Shown here: positions 26,957 to 36,470 of the stretch, in pieces
Numbering within the stretch: the first letter of the stretch is position 1
Layout: the number at the start of each line of letters is the position of its first letter
From: Bdellovibrionales bacterium RIFOXYD12_FULL_39_22
Lineage (GTDB): Bacteria > Bdellovibrionota > Bacteriovoracia > Bacteriovoracales > Bacteriovoracaceae
NCBI GenBank assembly: GCA_001770205.1
Contig: MEQL01000041.1
Span: 42,666 to 106,665, forward strand
DNA: 64,000 bases
Reading direction: 5' to 3'
Made by a program: the position numbers and the translations under genes
The notes under the pieces: generated by a model
What the model was told of the DNA's origin: nothing
What the model saw: the letters and a program-made list of their open reading frames with translations, nothing else
Database searches by the model: none

Positions 26957-28561
26957 ATGGATTTTAAATATATGATTTTTAAAGTAGTTGTTGTCTGTTT
27001 GTGGATTCTCACTCTTCCATCTGTCGGGTATTCTATCACCTCCCAAGATATTACATATGAAATCGAAAACTTTCAATTTGAGGCAAGCGAGATAGAACAA
27101 ACAGTAGCTTCCTATCAACAAATTCAGAAGTCATATGTACAGCTTCATCGGGAACGCTCGAATCATTCAGAGCTCATGTTCCTCAAATATAAAATGGAAA
27201 TATTCAATTATTGGTTTTCTCAAAAATTGATCAAAAATGTTGAAAAATTGGCCAGAAGCAGGGAGCAAGTTGAAGAAATTTTTGATTTACTGCCATTCAT
27301 CTTAAAAGATGATTTTGCTCGCAAAATTGGAATTAAATCTTCAAAAAATTCCCCTGAAAAATTTTTGGAGGTCAAAACGCTAGAAAGAACCTTGTGGTCT
27401 CTTTTTGATAACTGGAAAAACCTATCGCTGGCAACGAGTTATCCAATTGAAGGCGAGAGCGCCTATTTTCATGGAATTACATTTCAGACCGGGGACCTCA
27501 TTGTTGGAGATACAAACACCTATAGTTATGAGTTGACTACCGCAACTAGAGACACCGAAGAAACCGGGAATCACTCCGCAATTTTTGTGTTGATGCATGT
27601 TAATGGACGATCGGTTCCAACTGTTTTTGATATGCATGCTGATGGCGTGAGGGCCACGCCACTTTCGCATTATCTAAATGGAAGAATAAATACTTATCTT
27701 GAAGTGTATCGCCTAGATGAAAAGGAAAGGAGATTGTTGGATAAAGATTGGCAGAGTAAAATTCGTGCCTATTTTGAAAAAGTGGTATTGAAACAGAGAT
27801 CATACAAATTTGATTTCACCGCCAGGGTCGAAAATAATGATCGAAATATGTTAACCTGTACTGAGCTAGTGGAAGAGGCGATGAGAGCTGGCGGCATTGC
27901 GCCAGTTACTGAGTTAACGACCACTTTACCAGTGGCCTATGAAGTCATCACTAAATTTGGTACTTTAAGTCGAGAATATTTGACTCCGGCAGATTTTGTT
28001 TTTGATGGGCGATTTAAGATGGTTGGGTATGTCGATATGCTCAACATTAAAACAAACATTCTCGTCAAGCTGGAGAGTAACGTCTTTAGCAGGGTGCTCA
28101 AAGAGCAGAGTATCAACACAAACAAAGTATTAAAAGAAATTAATAGAAAGGCAAAATCTATTGCCAAGATTAGACAACCACGCTCCCTCTTGGGCAAAAT
28201 CATAAGAAGTGTTTCGGACCTTACTATTTTATCATTCCCAACAGGGGAACCAAATCTTATTGCCTTTAACTTACTTTTTAATGAAGAGACGGAGAACGCA
28301 GTAAAGTTATGTTCTGGGGAGAAAAAGGTTATAGTGGGATACAGGACGACAAATAAAGAAAGGGGAATCCCCATGCGAGAACCAATCAAGGGCAACGATC
28401 AATGTTATGACTATTTTTCACCATTGTTGGAAAATCTTGATCCGACGTTTGATGTAAGAAACTTCTTAACAAATGAAGAAAATTTTCAAGTAATGAGTCG
28501 CGCGATGAAATCACTGTTAGTATATTTCAATTCAGCAGACGAGGACACCAGTGAAGAATAA
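26957..28561 (+). CDS. Exported YiiX/NlpC-P60-like (permuted papain-fold) protein
   Basis: 534 residues with a signal peptide (about 1-25, ending VGYSIT). Residues about 60-120 are helical. The middle, about 170-320, carries the permuted papain-fold pattern: FQTGDLIVGD, then GNHSAIFVL with a likely catalytic His, then ADGVRATPLSHYL, and LTCTELVEEAMR with the likely nucleophilic Cys. YiiX-type and related proteins hydrolyse amide or ester bonds, and some relatives (BtrH type) transfer acyl groups. The C-terminal ~200 residues are unassigned. It is the first gene after the left repeat, and the AMP-ligase gene overlaps its end by 11 bases. GGCC words are unusually rare in it. Confidence 0.68.
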   Translation: MDFKYMIFKVVVVCLWILTLPSVGYSITSQDITYEIENFQFEASEIEQTVASYQQIQKSYVQLHRERSNHSELMFLKYKMEIFNYWFSQKLIKNVEKLARSREQVEEIFDLLPFILKDDFARKIGIKSSKNSPEKFLEVKTLERTLWSLFDNWKNLSLATSYPIEGESAYFHGITFQTGDLIVGDTNTYSYELTTATRDTEETGNHSAIFVLMHVNGRSVPTVFDMHADGVRATPLSHYLNGRINTYLEVYRLDEKERRLLDKDWQSKIRAYFEKVVLKQRSYKFDFTARVENNDRNMLTCTELVEEAMRAGGIAPVTELTTTLPVAYEVITKFGTLSREYLTPADFVFDGRFKMVGYVDMLNIKTNILVKLESNVFSRVLKEQSINTNKVLKEINRKAKSIAKIRQPRSLLGKIIRSVSDLTILSFPTGEPNLIAFNLLFNEETENAVKLCSGEKKVIVGYRTTNKERGIPMREPIKGNDQCYDYFSPLLENLDPTFDVRNFLTNEENFQVMSRAMKSLLVYFNSADEDTSEE

Positions 28562-30065
28562 AAATAAAATTATTCCTAACGTTTTATCTTCAGAGTTAGA
28601 ACGTGCACTATCTAGTTTTGCGGATAAAATTCTTTTAAGTGACGATTCTCTGAAGTTATCTGGAGCCGATATTTCAACATTAATTGCGCCAATCGTCCGA
28701 AGCATTAAGGCCTCTACAAGTAGTGGAGACGTAATAGGGTTAGCTCTTCCGCATGGTGTTTTACAGGCGTTAACAACGATAGCGATAATTTTAAGTAATC
28801 GGGTGCCCATTGTTTTTAAAGAAAAAGATACATTTGAAATGATCAGTACAAAGGAAATGAGCTTACTAATTACTTCGTCTCATGATGAGCGATTTGTCTC
28901 TGTTTGCGAGAGTGATATCAACTACGGGGTATTAAAACGGATTTCAGAGACAAGCATTACCCTTGAGTTTAAAATTATAAATAATCATGAAACTCATAGT
29001 AAACTCCCGCCAGATGTAGGCATGATACTTTACACCTCAGGATCAACAGGCCAAGCTTGTGGAATTATGATTCCGGCCGAGGGAACAGTTTTTTTGGCCC
29101 AGAGTTTGCGGGCCGAGTTTTTGCTTAACTCGAATACAACTTCCACAATCATACTTCCGCTTTCGCACACCATGTGTATTAATACACACTTTTTCCCTAC
29201 CATTTTATCAGGCGGAAACGCATACTTTGCTCCTTCGCTTTCTAATCTAGGTACTGTCTATCGGAATATACTGGAAAGCAAGGGCGATAATTTAGCATTA
29301 ATCTGTGATTTGCTCCCATATTTACACCAAGAAAGAAATTTGCGAGGCCTTCCTGCGGCAGCACATGTTAAAACGCTCTCATTATCTGGTGGAATGATTT
29401 CTGATTCTGATATTGAAGTGGCAAGTTCACTTTTCCCGAATGCAAGGATCTACAAAGGCTATGGCCTTACAGAGGCCACACGCATTGCCTTATCATGTAT
29501 CAAAGATGGAGAGCGGTTGTTTGATGGCAACAATGGTTATAGTTTACTTGAAGGTGTTCAAATCCAAATTAGGGACGAGGAGAATAAACTCTGTAAGGCA
29601 GGGGTGGAGGGGGCCATTTTTATTAAGGCCAAAACTCTCATGAAAGGCCATTACAATGAGGAAACTAATGTAATTGATTCGCAGGGATATTTTAAGTCGG
29701 GTGACATTGGAATGTTGTCACAGGAAGGAAGACTTTTTATCCATGGCCGCGCAGATGGCATAATTAAAATCAACGGCGAAAGAATTTCTGCTGCTCATAT
29801 TGAAGAGACGGTCATGAGTTGCGAAGAAATTAAAAAGTATTATCAAGATGCGGTTTGTCTGCCGATTAAAACTGGTAATCGACATAAGGCGTATTTGTTT
29901 TTGGAGTCAATTGCCAACTCAATTCCAACCTCAGATTGGGTGACAAAAAAGCTAAAGCAAGATTTAAAAAGAAGATTTAAAGTTCCCATCGAAGTGGTAG
30001 AAAAAAAATGTTTCCCAAGATCCAACACGGGAAAGGTTTTGTTAAAAGAGCTTTGCATTCTTTAG
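28551..30065 (+). CDS. AMP-forming acyl-CoA/acyl-ACP ligase (adenylation enzyme)
   Basis: 504 residues from a GTG overlapping the end of the YiiX-like gene, with GAGG six bases upstream. ANL motifs in order: ILYTSGSTGQACG (about residue 157, the phosphate loop), YKGYGLTEAT (about 303), FKSGDIGMLSQEGRLFIHGRAD (about 385-405, including the hinge Asp) and the catalytic Lys495 in SNTGKVLLKEL. The enzyme activates a carboxylic acid as acyl-AMP and loads it on CoA or on the acyl carrier protein of the cluster; the latter would supply the starter unit. Its stop shares the bases TTAG with the convergent fabL-like gene. Confidence 0.86.
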   Translation: MKNKNKIIPNVLSSELERALSSFADKILLSDDSLKLSGADISTLIAPIVRSIKASTSSGDVIGLALPHGVLQALTTIAIILSNRVPIVFKEKDTFEMISTKEMSLLITSSHDERFVSVCESDINYGVLKRISETSITLEFKIINNHETHSKLPPDVGMILYTSGSTGQACGIMIPAEGTVFLAQSLRAEFLLNSNTTSTIILPLSHTMCINTHFFPTILSGGNAYFAPSLSNLGTVYRNILESKGDNLALICDLLPYLHQERNLRGLPAAAHVKTLSLSGGMISDSDIEVASSLFPNARIYKGYGLTEATRIALSCIKDGERLFDGNNGYSLLEGVQIQIRDEENKLCKAGVEGAIFIKAKTLMKGHYNEETNVIDSQGYFKSGDIGMLSQEGRLFIHGRADGIIKINGERISAAHIEETVMSCEEIKKYYQDAVCLPIKTGNRHKAYLFLESIANSIPTSDWVTKKLKQDLKRRFKVPIEVVEKKCFPRSNTGKVLLKELCIL

Positions 30066-30802
30066 GCCAGCAAACTTTTCCCACCATCGAGATAAAACGT
30101 TTGTCCGGTGAATTGATTGTGCTCAACCGATAAAATGTAGCTCACAAACTGCGCTACATCCTCCACAGAGGTTAATCTGCCTGATGGCGTTAGTGACCTG
30201 GCACCATTTACCCTTTCCTCTCGGTTTGGAAAACTACTAATGGCATCTGTTTCCACCATCCCTGGACAAATTAACGAAACTCCGATATCTCGGGGCGCAA
30301 GTTCAACCGCATAGTGACGAAATAGGGAATTGAGTGCCCCCTTACTGCTTCCAACCGCGGCATATTGCTGCAAGTATCTATCGCTCCCTGCAGAAGTTAA
30401 CCCAATTACTTTTGAGTTCTTTGTAAGTATGGGTAATAGTCCAAGCAGCAGTTCATGAAATGAAAAGACATTTGTCTCAAACGTCCATCTAAGATGTTTG
30501 GTTTTTAACTGATCTACTGGACGGTGGACTCCACTGGCCGCACAGTGAATAAGCCCTTGTATTGCGCCTGCGGAATTTAAAATTTGTTGGAGAATTTGTT
30601 CGAGGTTATCTTCTTTTGTTAAATCACCTCGAAGACAAATTAACTGGCCTGGAAAATTTTTTGCCAACTCTATCAGCTTGTTTGCTTCATCCGTATTTCG
30701 AGCATACAAGGCAAAGACCTTGTGGCCTTTTGCGAGTAACTCTAGACTAATGCCTCTGCCAATTCCTCTTGTTCCCCCAGTTATTACGTAGGTGTTTGTC
30801 AT
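30062..30802 (-). CDS. fabL: Enoyl-[ACP] reductase, FabL-type SDR
   Basis: 246 residues, Rossmann motif TGGTRGIGRG at 8-17. The catalytic spacing is Tyr147-x6-Lys154 (YAAVGSSK), the pattern of enoyl reductases rather than the Y-x3-K of ketoreductases. The later segment VETDAISSFPNREERVNGAR and the ending DGGKSLLA strongly recall Bacillus FabL. It should reduce the trans-2-enoyl-ACP double bond with NADPH, the last step of each elongation cycle. The gene overlaps the FabG-like gene by four bases (ATGA) and the convergent ligase gene by four bases. FabL is not the usual proteobacterial enoyl reductase, which fits horizontal origin. Confidence 0.84.
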   Translation of the reverse strand: MTNTYVITGGTRGIGRGISLELLAKGHKVFALYARNTDEANKLIELAKNFPGQLICLRGDLTKEDNLEQILQQILNSAGAIQGLIHCAASGVHRPVDQLKTKHLRWTFETNVFSFHELLLGLLPILTKNSKVIGLTSAGSDRYLQQYAAVGSSKGALNSLFRHYAVELAPRDIGVSLICPGMVETDAISSFPNREERVNGARSLTPSGRLTSVEDVAQFVSYILSVEHNQFTGQTFYLDGGKSLLA

Positions 30803-31560
30803 ACCGAATTATCTCCTAAAGAGCGGCCACCATCTATTGTGATTACACTACCAGTTATATAGCTTGCATTTTCTGAGCATAAAAATAAGGCCAATTCTCC
30901 TACTTCTTCTGGCCGGCCAGCTCGACCAATAGGAATTTTTTTTCTTAGTGATTTTTCTTCTCGTAGTTCATCTACCATTTTTTGCGTCATAGGCGTTTCG
31001 ATAAGGCCTGGGGCCAATGCGTTTATTGTAATTCCACGATGAGCAACCTCCATGGCCAAACACTTAGTAAAACCCTCTATTCCTGATTTAACGCAGGCAT
31101 ATCCGACTTGCCCCTTTTTAAAATAGTTTGCGCTCACGGAAGAGAAGTTAATAATTCTTCCGAATTTTTCTTTATACATGTTTTTAAGACACAAATAAGA
31201 AAGCGCCATGGTTGTCAGGAGATGCTCTTGCACCATTTCTTCCTGAACTGAAAAGTCCATATTTAAAAACAGGCCATCTCTTAATCGACCGGCACTATTG
31301 ATAAGAATGGCCGGAGAGTTGGTAAATTGTTCACCAACCCGAGAATATAATTCCTGTGCTGTTTTGTGGCCATTTAATTCCCCCTTAAATAGCTCCACAC
31401 GGCATTCGGGAAAATTGGCCTGAATTTGCGACTTTGCAAGAATGGCCTTTTCCTCATTGCTACCATATGCTAACGCAAGGTCGTAGTGTTGTGCTAGTTT
31501 GGTCGCACATGCATATCCAAGACCGGAAGTTCCACCCGTAATTAATGCCAATTTTTTCAA
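30799..31560 (-). CDS. fabG: 3-oxoacyl-[ACP] reductase, FabG-type SDR
   Basis: 253 residues from a TTG start at 31560; GAGGG lies seven bases before it and the SDR fold begins immediately, so no later start fits. The cofactor loop is TGGTSGLGYA (8-17) and the catalytic set is Ser140/141, Tyr154 and Lys158 in GYACVKSG. The ending SYITGSVITIDGGRSL is standard. It reduces beta-ketoacyl-ACP to the 3-hydroxyacyl form with NADPH. It lies between the ketosynthase and fabL-like genes. GGCC density is near the chromosomal level. Confidence 0.9.
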   Translation of the reverse strand: MKKLALITGGTSGLGYACATKLAQHYDLALAYGSNEEKAILAKSQIQANFPECRVELFKGELNGHKTAQELYSRVGEQFTNSPAILINSAGRLRDGLFLNMDFSVQEEMVQEHLLTTMALSYLCLKNMYKEKFGRIINFSSVSANYFKKGQVGYACVKSGIEGFTKCLAMEVAHRGITINALAPGLIETPMTQKMVDELREEKSLRKKIPIGRAGRPEEVGELALFLCSENASYITGSVITIDGGRSLGDNSV

Positions 31561-31570
31561 GGTAATACCC

Positions 31571-32833
31571 TCACGCTTTTTTCAATACAACACAAATATT
31601 TTGTCCACCAAACCCAATATTATTGTTCAAAATATATTCTACCTTGCTATCCCTCGCTACAAGCGGAACATAATCTAAATCACAGAGAGGATCCTTCGTT
31701 TGTAAGTTTATAGTGGGGGCAAGTTTTTGATGTCGAAGCATTTGAACGCAGGCAATACTTTCTAAGATGCCTGCCGCAACAGTGGAGTGTCCAATCTGAG
31801 ATTTTAATGAACTCACGGCCAACTTATAGGCATGCTCACCAAATAGTTCTTTTATGGCGAAAGTTTCTATTTTATCATTCAATAGCGTTGATGTCCCGTG
31901 TGCGTTGATATAATCGATTTGTTCTTTCTCAATACCTGCATCACTAATGGCATTTGCCATCGCCTTTTGTAGACATAGTCCATCTTCTCGTGGATCGGTA
32001 AGTCGAAATGCGTCGGAAGTGTTTCCATAACCAACGATTTCCGCCAGAATTGGATTTTTAGATTTTTTTTGTGAATCCTCCGATTCTAAGAGCAATACTC
32101 CGGCCGCTTCTCCTCTTACAAAGCCACATCTGGTTAAATCAAATGGCCGACTGGCAGTACTTGGTTCAACTTCCGCAGTAGATAACGCCATCAGCATGTG
32201 AAAATTCATCATATTTGCTAGTGTGCATCTGGTATCTACGCCGGCAACGAGGACTCGATCCCATTGGCCGGCACGGATTCTTTGTAGTCCCATGCCTAAT
32301 GCTTGATTCCCGGTCGCACAAGCTGCGTTAATAGAGTAAATTTTCTCTCGTTTAAGTTCAACTCCATAATATGATCTAATGCTATCAATTAAAAATTGAT
32401 GACAACCATCCCCACTTAAAAGCTTAAAGTCAAAATCCACACTGTTTTTCTTTTTATAGGCATCTTCCACTACTTCGTATCCAGTTCCATCTGGAGTGCC
32501 ATATACAAATGCGTCAATTGATTCGACGCTTTTAATCTGGCCAAAAATTTGTTCCAGCGCCAGTAAAGTACAGCGCCACGATCGGGCCAGCTCCCCAGTT
32601 TTTTCCAAACTGTCTATGATGTGTTGAGGAGTATATTTAAAATGATTAAGGGAATCTTCAATGATACCAGCGTAGGGGATTGGAAAATCCTCTGAAAATT
32701 CTCCACTGCCTCTGATGTTTTTCACTCCGGATTTGCCAGCAAACATATTCTGGGTAAATGATTCAACGTTACATCCCATGGAAGAAATTACGCCACAAGA
32801 TGTTATATATACCTTCCTTCGTAAAGTTGTCAT
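31571..32833 (-). CDS. Beta-ketoacyl-[ACP] synthase (FabF/KAS II type)
   Basis: 420 residues, full length for the family. The catalytic triad is intact: Cys172 in NAACATGNQALGMG, His312 in NAHGTSTLLND and His349 in KSQIGHSTVAAG. It condenses acyl-ACP or a loaded starter with malonyl-ACP by decarboxylative Claisen condensation. Its neighbour two genes upstream is a ketosynthase-like protein lacking the Cys, so the pair may work as a KS/chain-length-factor heterodimer as in type II polyketide and aryl-polyene systems. The ATG follows the ACP stop by two bases. Confidence 0.9.
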   Translation of the reverse strand: MTTLRRKVYITSCGVISSMGCNVESFTQNMFAGKSGVKNIRGSGEFSEDFPIPYAGIIEDSLNHFKYTPQHIIDSLEKTGELARSWRCTLLALEQIFGQIKSVESIDAFVYGTPDGTGYEVVEDAYKKKNSVDFDFKLLSGDGCHQFLIDSIRSYYGVELKREKIYSINAACATGNQALGMGLQRIRAGQWDRVLVAGVDTRCTLANMMNFHMLMALSTAEVEPSTASRPFDLTRCGFVRGEAAGVLLLESEDSQKKSKNPILAEIVGYGNTSDAFRLTDPREDGLCLQKAMANAISDAGIEKEQIDYINAHGTSTLLNDKIETFAIKELFGEHAYKLAVSSLKSQIGHSTVAAGILESIACVQMLRHQKLAPTINLQTKDPLCDLDYVPLVARDSKVEYILNNNIGFGGQNICVVLKKA

Positions 32834-32835
32834 AG

Positions 32836-33090
32836 CTATAAACTTTTTAAAAATTTAACTAAATCGCCAACAACCATCGCTTTATCAGTAGGTAATAATG
32901 CGCGAAGTTTTGCCAAATCAACTTCTTTGTTAATAATTTTTTCCAATTCAGATGCTATGTCCAACATGTCGATACTCTCGGCGCCTAAATCACTCAGGAT
33001 CTTGCTTTCCATTTGTATTTCATCAGTATCGATATCTAAAACGTCTGCAATAGCTTCTTGAATTTTCACAAATAGTTCTTTGTCGTTCAT
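32836..33090 (-). CDS. Acyl carrier protein
   Basis: 84 residues with AGGAGG seven bases before the ATG. The phosphopantetheine site is Ser39 in GAESIDMLDI, against canonical GADSLD, with the acidic helix 2 intact. It should carry the growing chain to the ketosynthase, reductases and dehydratase of the cluster after activation by a phosphopantetheinyl transferase, which is not encoded here. It lies between the ketosynthase and the ketosynthase-like gene in a tight operon (two-base gaps on both sides) and has no GGCC in 255 bases. Confidence 0.93.
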   Translation of the reverse strand: MNDKELFVKIQEAIADVLDIDTDEIQMESKILSDLGAESIDMLDIASELEKIINKEVDLAKLRALLPTDKAMVVGDLVKFLKSL

Positions 33091-33092
33091 TT

Positions 33093-33830
33093 TTATTCCT
33101 CCTTGAAATTAAACCTGGATATTAATTGATTTGTCATTCCATAATTATAATCACGTTTTTGGGAAGTCATTGTTTCTGATTTTTCGCTTCCAGTCCCTAA
33201 TAAAAGTACCACTGCACTTTCTGAGAGCGGGAGGTCTTGGAGCTGTTTATGTTTTAATAAATTGAGTGGGTCTTCATCACTAAACGCACATATCACCAAA
33301 GCAAAGTCAATTTGAGATTGAGCTAAATCAAACTCCGCTTGCTCTAGCGCATGAATTGCTCCGAGCTGAGGATGAGTGAAGACGTAGGTTGGGCCATTGA
33401 TCTCGTAGGATATTCCAATTTGGGCCGCGGCCAAATTGGGAAGCTGCTTTAAATACATTTTAGGGTTTCTTTCTCGTTTGTAGTTTTGGTGAAATTCCTC
33501 ACGCTTTCCTTCAAGTACTTTTTCAACTATTTCATAGTCGACACTCCCATTTTCTACTGCACAATAAATCCCCACGCGAAAGGAATCGTCCCGTATTAAC
33601 TTTAAATGTTCTGCCGAGATGTTTGCGCAAGCAAAATGCATTAAACAACAGGCCCTAGAACATGATCTTGTTGCCTGACTAAATTCCCCCAGCAATTGTT
33701 TGTTACTATAACTAAAACTCCTTACCTTCTCGATAATCTTCTCAGGGGAGATGCATCGAATATGCACTGTTTTTTCTCCCAGGTTATTACCGTGTGGATA
33801 AACAAAATGCTTCCATAGTACTTTTGACAT
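33093..33830 (-). CDS. Ketosynthase-like protein without active Cys (chain-length-factor-like)
   Basis: 245 residues from the ATG at 33830, with GAGGG four bases upstream; an upstream in-frame TTG at 33875 has no site. The region around GISYEINGPTYVFTHPQLGAIHALEQAE lines up with the ketosynthase nucleophile segment, but the Cys position is replaced and the His motifs of the C-terminal half are absent. Such short, Cys-less N-terminal ketosynthase domains occur in aryl-polyene and related clusters and are thought to act like chain-length factors. It is the first gene of the leftward ACP-KS-FabG-FabL operon. Confidence 0.72.
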   Translation of the reverse strand: MSKVLWKHFVYPHGNNLGEKTVHIRCISPEKIIEKVRSFSYSNKQLLGEFSQATRSCSRACCLMHFACANISAEHLKLIRDDSFRVGIYCAVENGSVDYEIVEKVLEGKREEFHQNYKRERNPKMYLKQLPNLAAAQIGISYEINGPTYVFTHPQLGAIHALEQAEFDLAQSQIDFALVICAFSDEDPLNLLKHKQLQDLPLSESAVVLLLGTGSEKSETMTSQKRDYNYGMTNQLISRFNFKEE

Positions 33831-34039
33831 TATACCCTCGATTTTTTTCGTTAATTTTATCACTGATGTTTTCAAAAGGGTATCAAGGAATTATTTTCCA
33901 GGAGCTTTTCTAATAGAAAAAAAATAGAATCATGAAATAATTTTATAATGCTAAAAGAATTCACTTATCAAACGATTGTCAGGAAGGAAGATATTGACGC
34001 CTCCAAATAGGTTAAAGTTTTTAATTAAGGAGAATTAAA

Positions 34040-34495
34040 ATGCTATGGTATTTACTCGATAGAATTACAGAGTGTGATCCTGGGAAAACAATTACGGCCA
34101 CAAAGTGTTTTACGCGATCAGAAGAGATCTTCCAACATCATTTTGTAAATTACCCCATCGTTCCTGGAGTTTTACAAATTGAGATGATCGCGCAAGCGGG
34201 AGGAAAATGCATAAAGGTTTATGATGGCCAACTTGCGCCGGCCCTTGCAAGCGTAAAGAAAGCAAAATTTTACCAGAGCATTTTCCCTGGTGATAAATGC
34301 GAAGTGAAGGCCCAGGTTATCCAATTAACTAGTCAGTACGCGCTATGTACCGGAACAATTACTGTGGATGGGAAAAAAAAGGCAAGCGCAGAGATTTTAT
34401 ACTCATTTTTAGATCCAAAAGTCTCCTCCAAATTAGTTCCAGACGAGATTGTAGAAGAGTGGAAAGCAAAACAAAAGGCCCTAGGAAAAGAATAG
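34040..34495 (+). CDS. 3-hydroxyacyl-[ACP] dehydratase, FabZ-like hotdog protein
   Basis: 151 residues with AAGGAG seven bases before the ATG. The catalytic pair is His34 in HHFVNYPIVPGVLQIE and Glu48, the same 14-residue spacing as FabZ, and the surrounding PxxPGVLQIEMIAQAGG is the family core. It dehydrates 3-hydroxyacyl-ACP to trans-2-enoyl-ACP. It begins the rightward transcription unit and is divergent from the ketosynthase operon across about 210 bases, so both halves of the elongation cycle could share a control region. The asparagine-synthase gene follows by one base. Confidence 0.85.
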   Translation: MLWYLLDRITECDPGKTITATKCFTRSEEIFQHHFVNYPIVPGVLQIEMIAQAGGKCIKVYDGQLAPALASVKKAKFYQSIFPGDKCEVKAQVIQLTSQYALCTGTITVDGKKKASAEILYSFLDPKVSSKLVPDEIVEEWKAKQKALGKE

Positions 34496-34496
34496 T

Positions 34497-36470
34497 ATGT
34501 GTGGGATTTGGGGAGAGTTTGGCCCGCAAGTTAATTTTGATCGGTCCAAATTGCAAAGAACAGTTACTTCACTTTTTCACCGGGGCCCCGATGGTTTTGG
34601 TTATTATTCAACTGATAATTGCGCTCTTGTCCATACGCGACTAAGTATTATTGATTTTGCAACTGGAGGTCAGCCGCTTGTTTCATATGATAAGAATGTA
34701 ATTGGGATAGTGAACGGGGAGATCTACGACTATCAAAAAATCAAAAAGGAGTTACAGTCAGAAGGCGTATATTTTAATACCAATTCGGATAGCGAAGTAT
34801 TGCTCAATCTTTTTGTGAAGAAGGGAATTTCCGCTTTAAAAAACATTCATGGGGAATATGCCTATATATTTTATGATTTGGCCAAAAAGCGAGTTTACTT
34901 TGGGAGAGATCCATTTGGAGTAAAACCGCTTTATATCTTGAAAAAAAATAATTCGATAGTTTTGGCCAGCGAGATAAAGGCCATTCTTGCAAACGAAACG
35001 TATGAGATTAACACTAATTATCTGATCAATTATATCTGCAGCTTCATCCCGCCTATGGAAACTTTATTTCAAAACATTCAGCACGTGTATCCTGATAGAT
35101 CATACGAATACGACATTACAAAAAATCGTTTTATCGAAACGGCCCTGGAATCGCTTAAATTTGATCAGACGAGAATCAAACACACCACCAAAGAGGAGGC
35201 CACTTACAAATTAGAACTTGCACTAAAAAACAGTGTGAAAAGAAGGTTGGTGGCGGATGTGGAGGTTGGATCATATTTAAGTGGAGGAATCGATAGTGCT
35301 CTAATGCTGGGCCTCATGTGTGAACAGGGGGCCAGACCCAAGGCATTTACGGTAAGCTTTGAAGATAAACAATATGATGAATCTCACAAGGCAATGGCGG
35401 TGGCCAAGCATTTGGGAGTTAAGCATGAGATAGTTGTATTAAGTCAGCAAAATTTTTTTGATCATTTAGGGCAATCGATTGTTGCGTTTGAATCTCCGAT
35501 AATTAATCCACATGGGGCGGCGAAAAATCTTCTAAGCAGTCTTGCTTCTAAGCATTTAAAGGTTGTATTATCCGGAGAGGGGGCGGATGAACTTTTTGCC
35601 GGTTATGCTCACCATCGTTTGAATAAACTAGATCGATTTTTGGCCAGACATCCACTTTTTGCGGCCGAAAAGGTGATAAATAGTTTTATAGAGAAGAGGG
35701 CCGGGACCGGCAGTAAATATTTATGTGGGAAGGATTATCCATTTGAGGCAGAAATAAAAGCGATTTTTGATGGGGAGTATCCAGGCCAATTTAAACGTTT
35801 AATCAATGAGAAAAATGCCCGATATCTTTTTGGTAAAGAGATTAAAAACTTGATTGCAAGTAGCACCCAAAAGATAAAATATCTGGCAGAGATGGATAAT
35901 ATCACTGAATGCAAAAATCAACTTAGCTATCAACTCTGGTTGGATATTAGGTTAGATCTTCTGCATTATATTCTAGCAAATCTTGGAGATAGACAAGAAA
36001 TGTCAAATTCCATTGAAGGCAGAACTCCATTTTTGGATCTGGAGGTGGCAAATTTGGCGATGTCTTACCCGGCCAATTTTCTTATCAGTGGACTAACGGA
36101 AAAATATCTCTTAAAAGAGATTTCTAAAAAGTATCTGCCTTTAAAAAATGCCAATGAATCGAAACATGCTTTTTTTGCGCCAGAAGATTATTTCAAATCA
36201 AAAACAGGAGAAGTTTTTTTAAATAGCTATCTGTCGGACGCAAAGGGATTACTTAAATTTTTAAATTGGAGCAAAATTGACAGATTATTTCAGTACACTG
36301 CCGGCGAGGGCGATACCAAAAATAGTGAAACGAATACATTAAAACTTTTATTAGCGTCGACGTCATATTTGTTACAGGAAATAAAGAAAGCAACGAAGTC
36401 TAGTCAAAAGTTACAAAACAGTTTTTCCGATGCAATTATCAAAGGAGAACCACATGTCGTTATATTATGA
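34497..36470 (+). CDS. asnB: Asparagine-synthase-type glutamine amidotransferase
   Basis: 657 residues. The N-terminal glutaminase has Cys2 (MCGIWGEFG) as the expected nucleophile after Met removal and the RHGPDG-like RGPDGFG motif. The synthase half carries the PP-loop YLSGGIDSALM (about residues 256-266), GEGADELFAGY and RQEMSNSIEGRTPFLD. It uses ATP to adenylate a carboxylate and ammonia from Gln to form an amide. It could make asparagine, but among fatty-acid-type genes it more likely amidates a cluster intermediate, as OxyD-like enzymes do. The next gene begins inside its last 17 bases. Confidence 0.85.
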   Translation: MCGIWGEFGPQVNFDRSKLQRTVTSLFHRGPDGFGYYSTDNCALVHTRLSIIDFATGGQPLVSYDKNVIGIVNGEIYDYQKIKKELQSEGVYFNTNSDSEVLLNLFVKKGISALKNIHGEYAYIFYDLAKKRVYFGRDPFGVKPLYILKKNNSIVLASEIKAILANETYEINTNYLINYICSFIPPMETLFQNIQHVYPDRSYEYDITKNRFIETALESLKFDQTRIKHTTKEEATYKLELALKNSVKRRLVADVEVGSYLSGGIDSALMLGLMCEQGARPKAFTVSFEDKQYDESHKAMAVAKHLGVKHEIVVLSQQNFFDHLGQSIVAFESPIINPHGAAKNLLSSLASKHLKVVLSGEGADELFAGYAHHRLNKLDRFLARHPLFAAEKVINSFIEKRAGTGSKYLCGKDYPFEAEIKAIFDGEYPGQFKRLINEKNARYLFGKEIKNLIASSTQKIKYLAEMDNITECKNQLSYQLWLDIRLDLLHYILANLGDRQEMSNSIEGRTPFLDLEVANLAMSYPANFLISGLTEKYLLKEISKKYLPLKNANESKHAFFAPEDYFKSKTGEVFLNSYLSDAKGLLKFLNWSKIDRLFQYTAGEGDTKNSETNTLKLLLASTSYLLQEIKKATKSSQKLQNSFSDAIIKGEPHVVIL

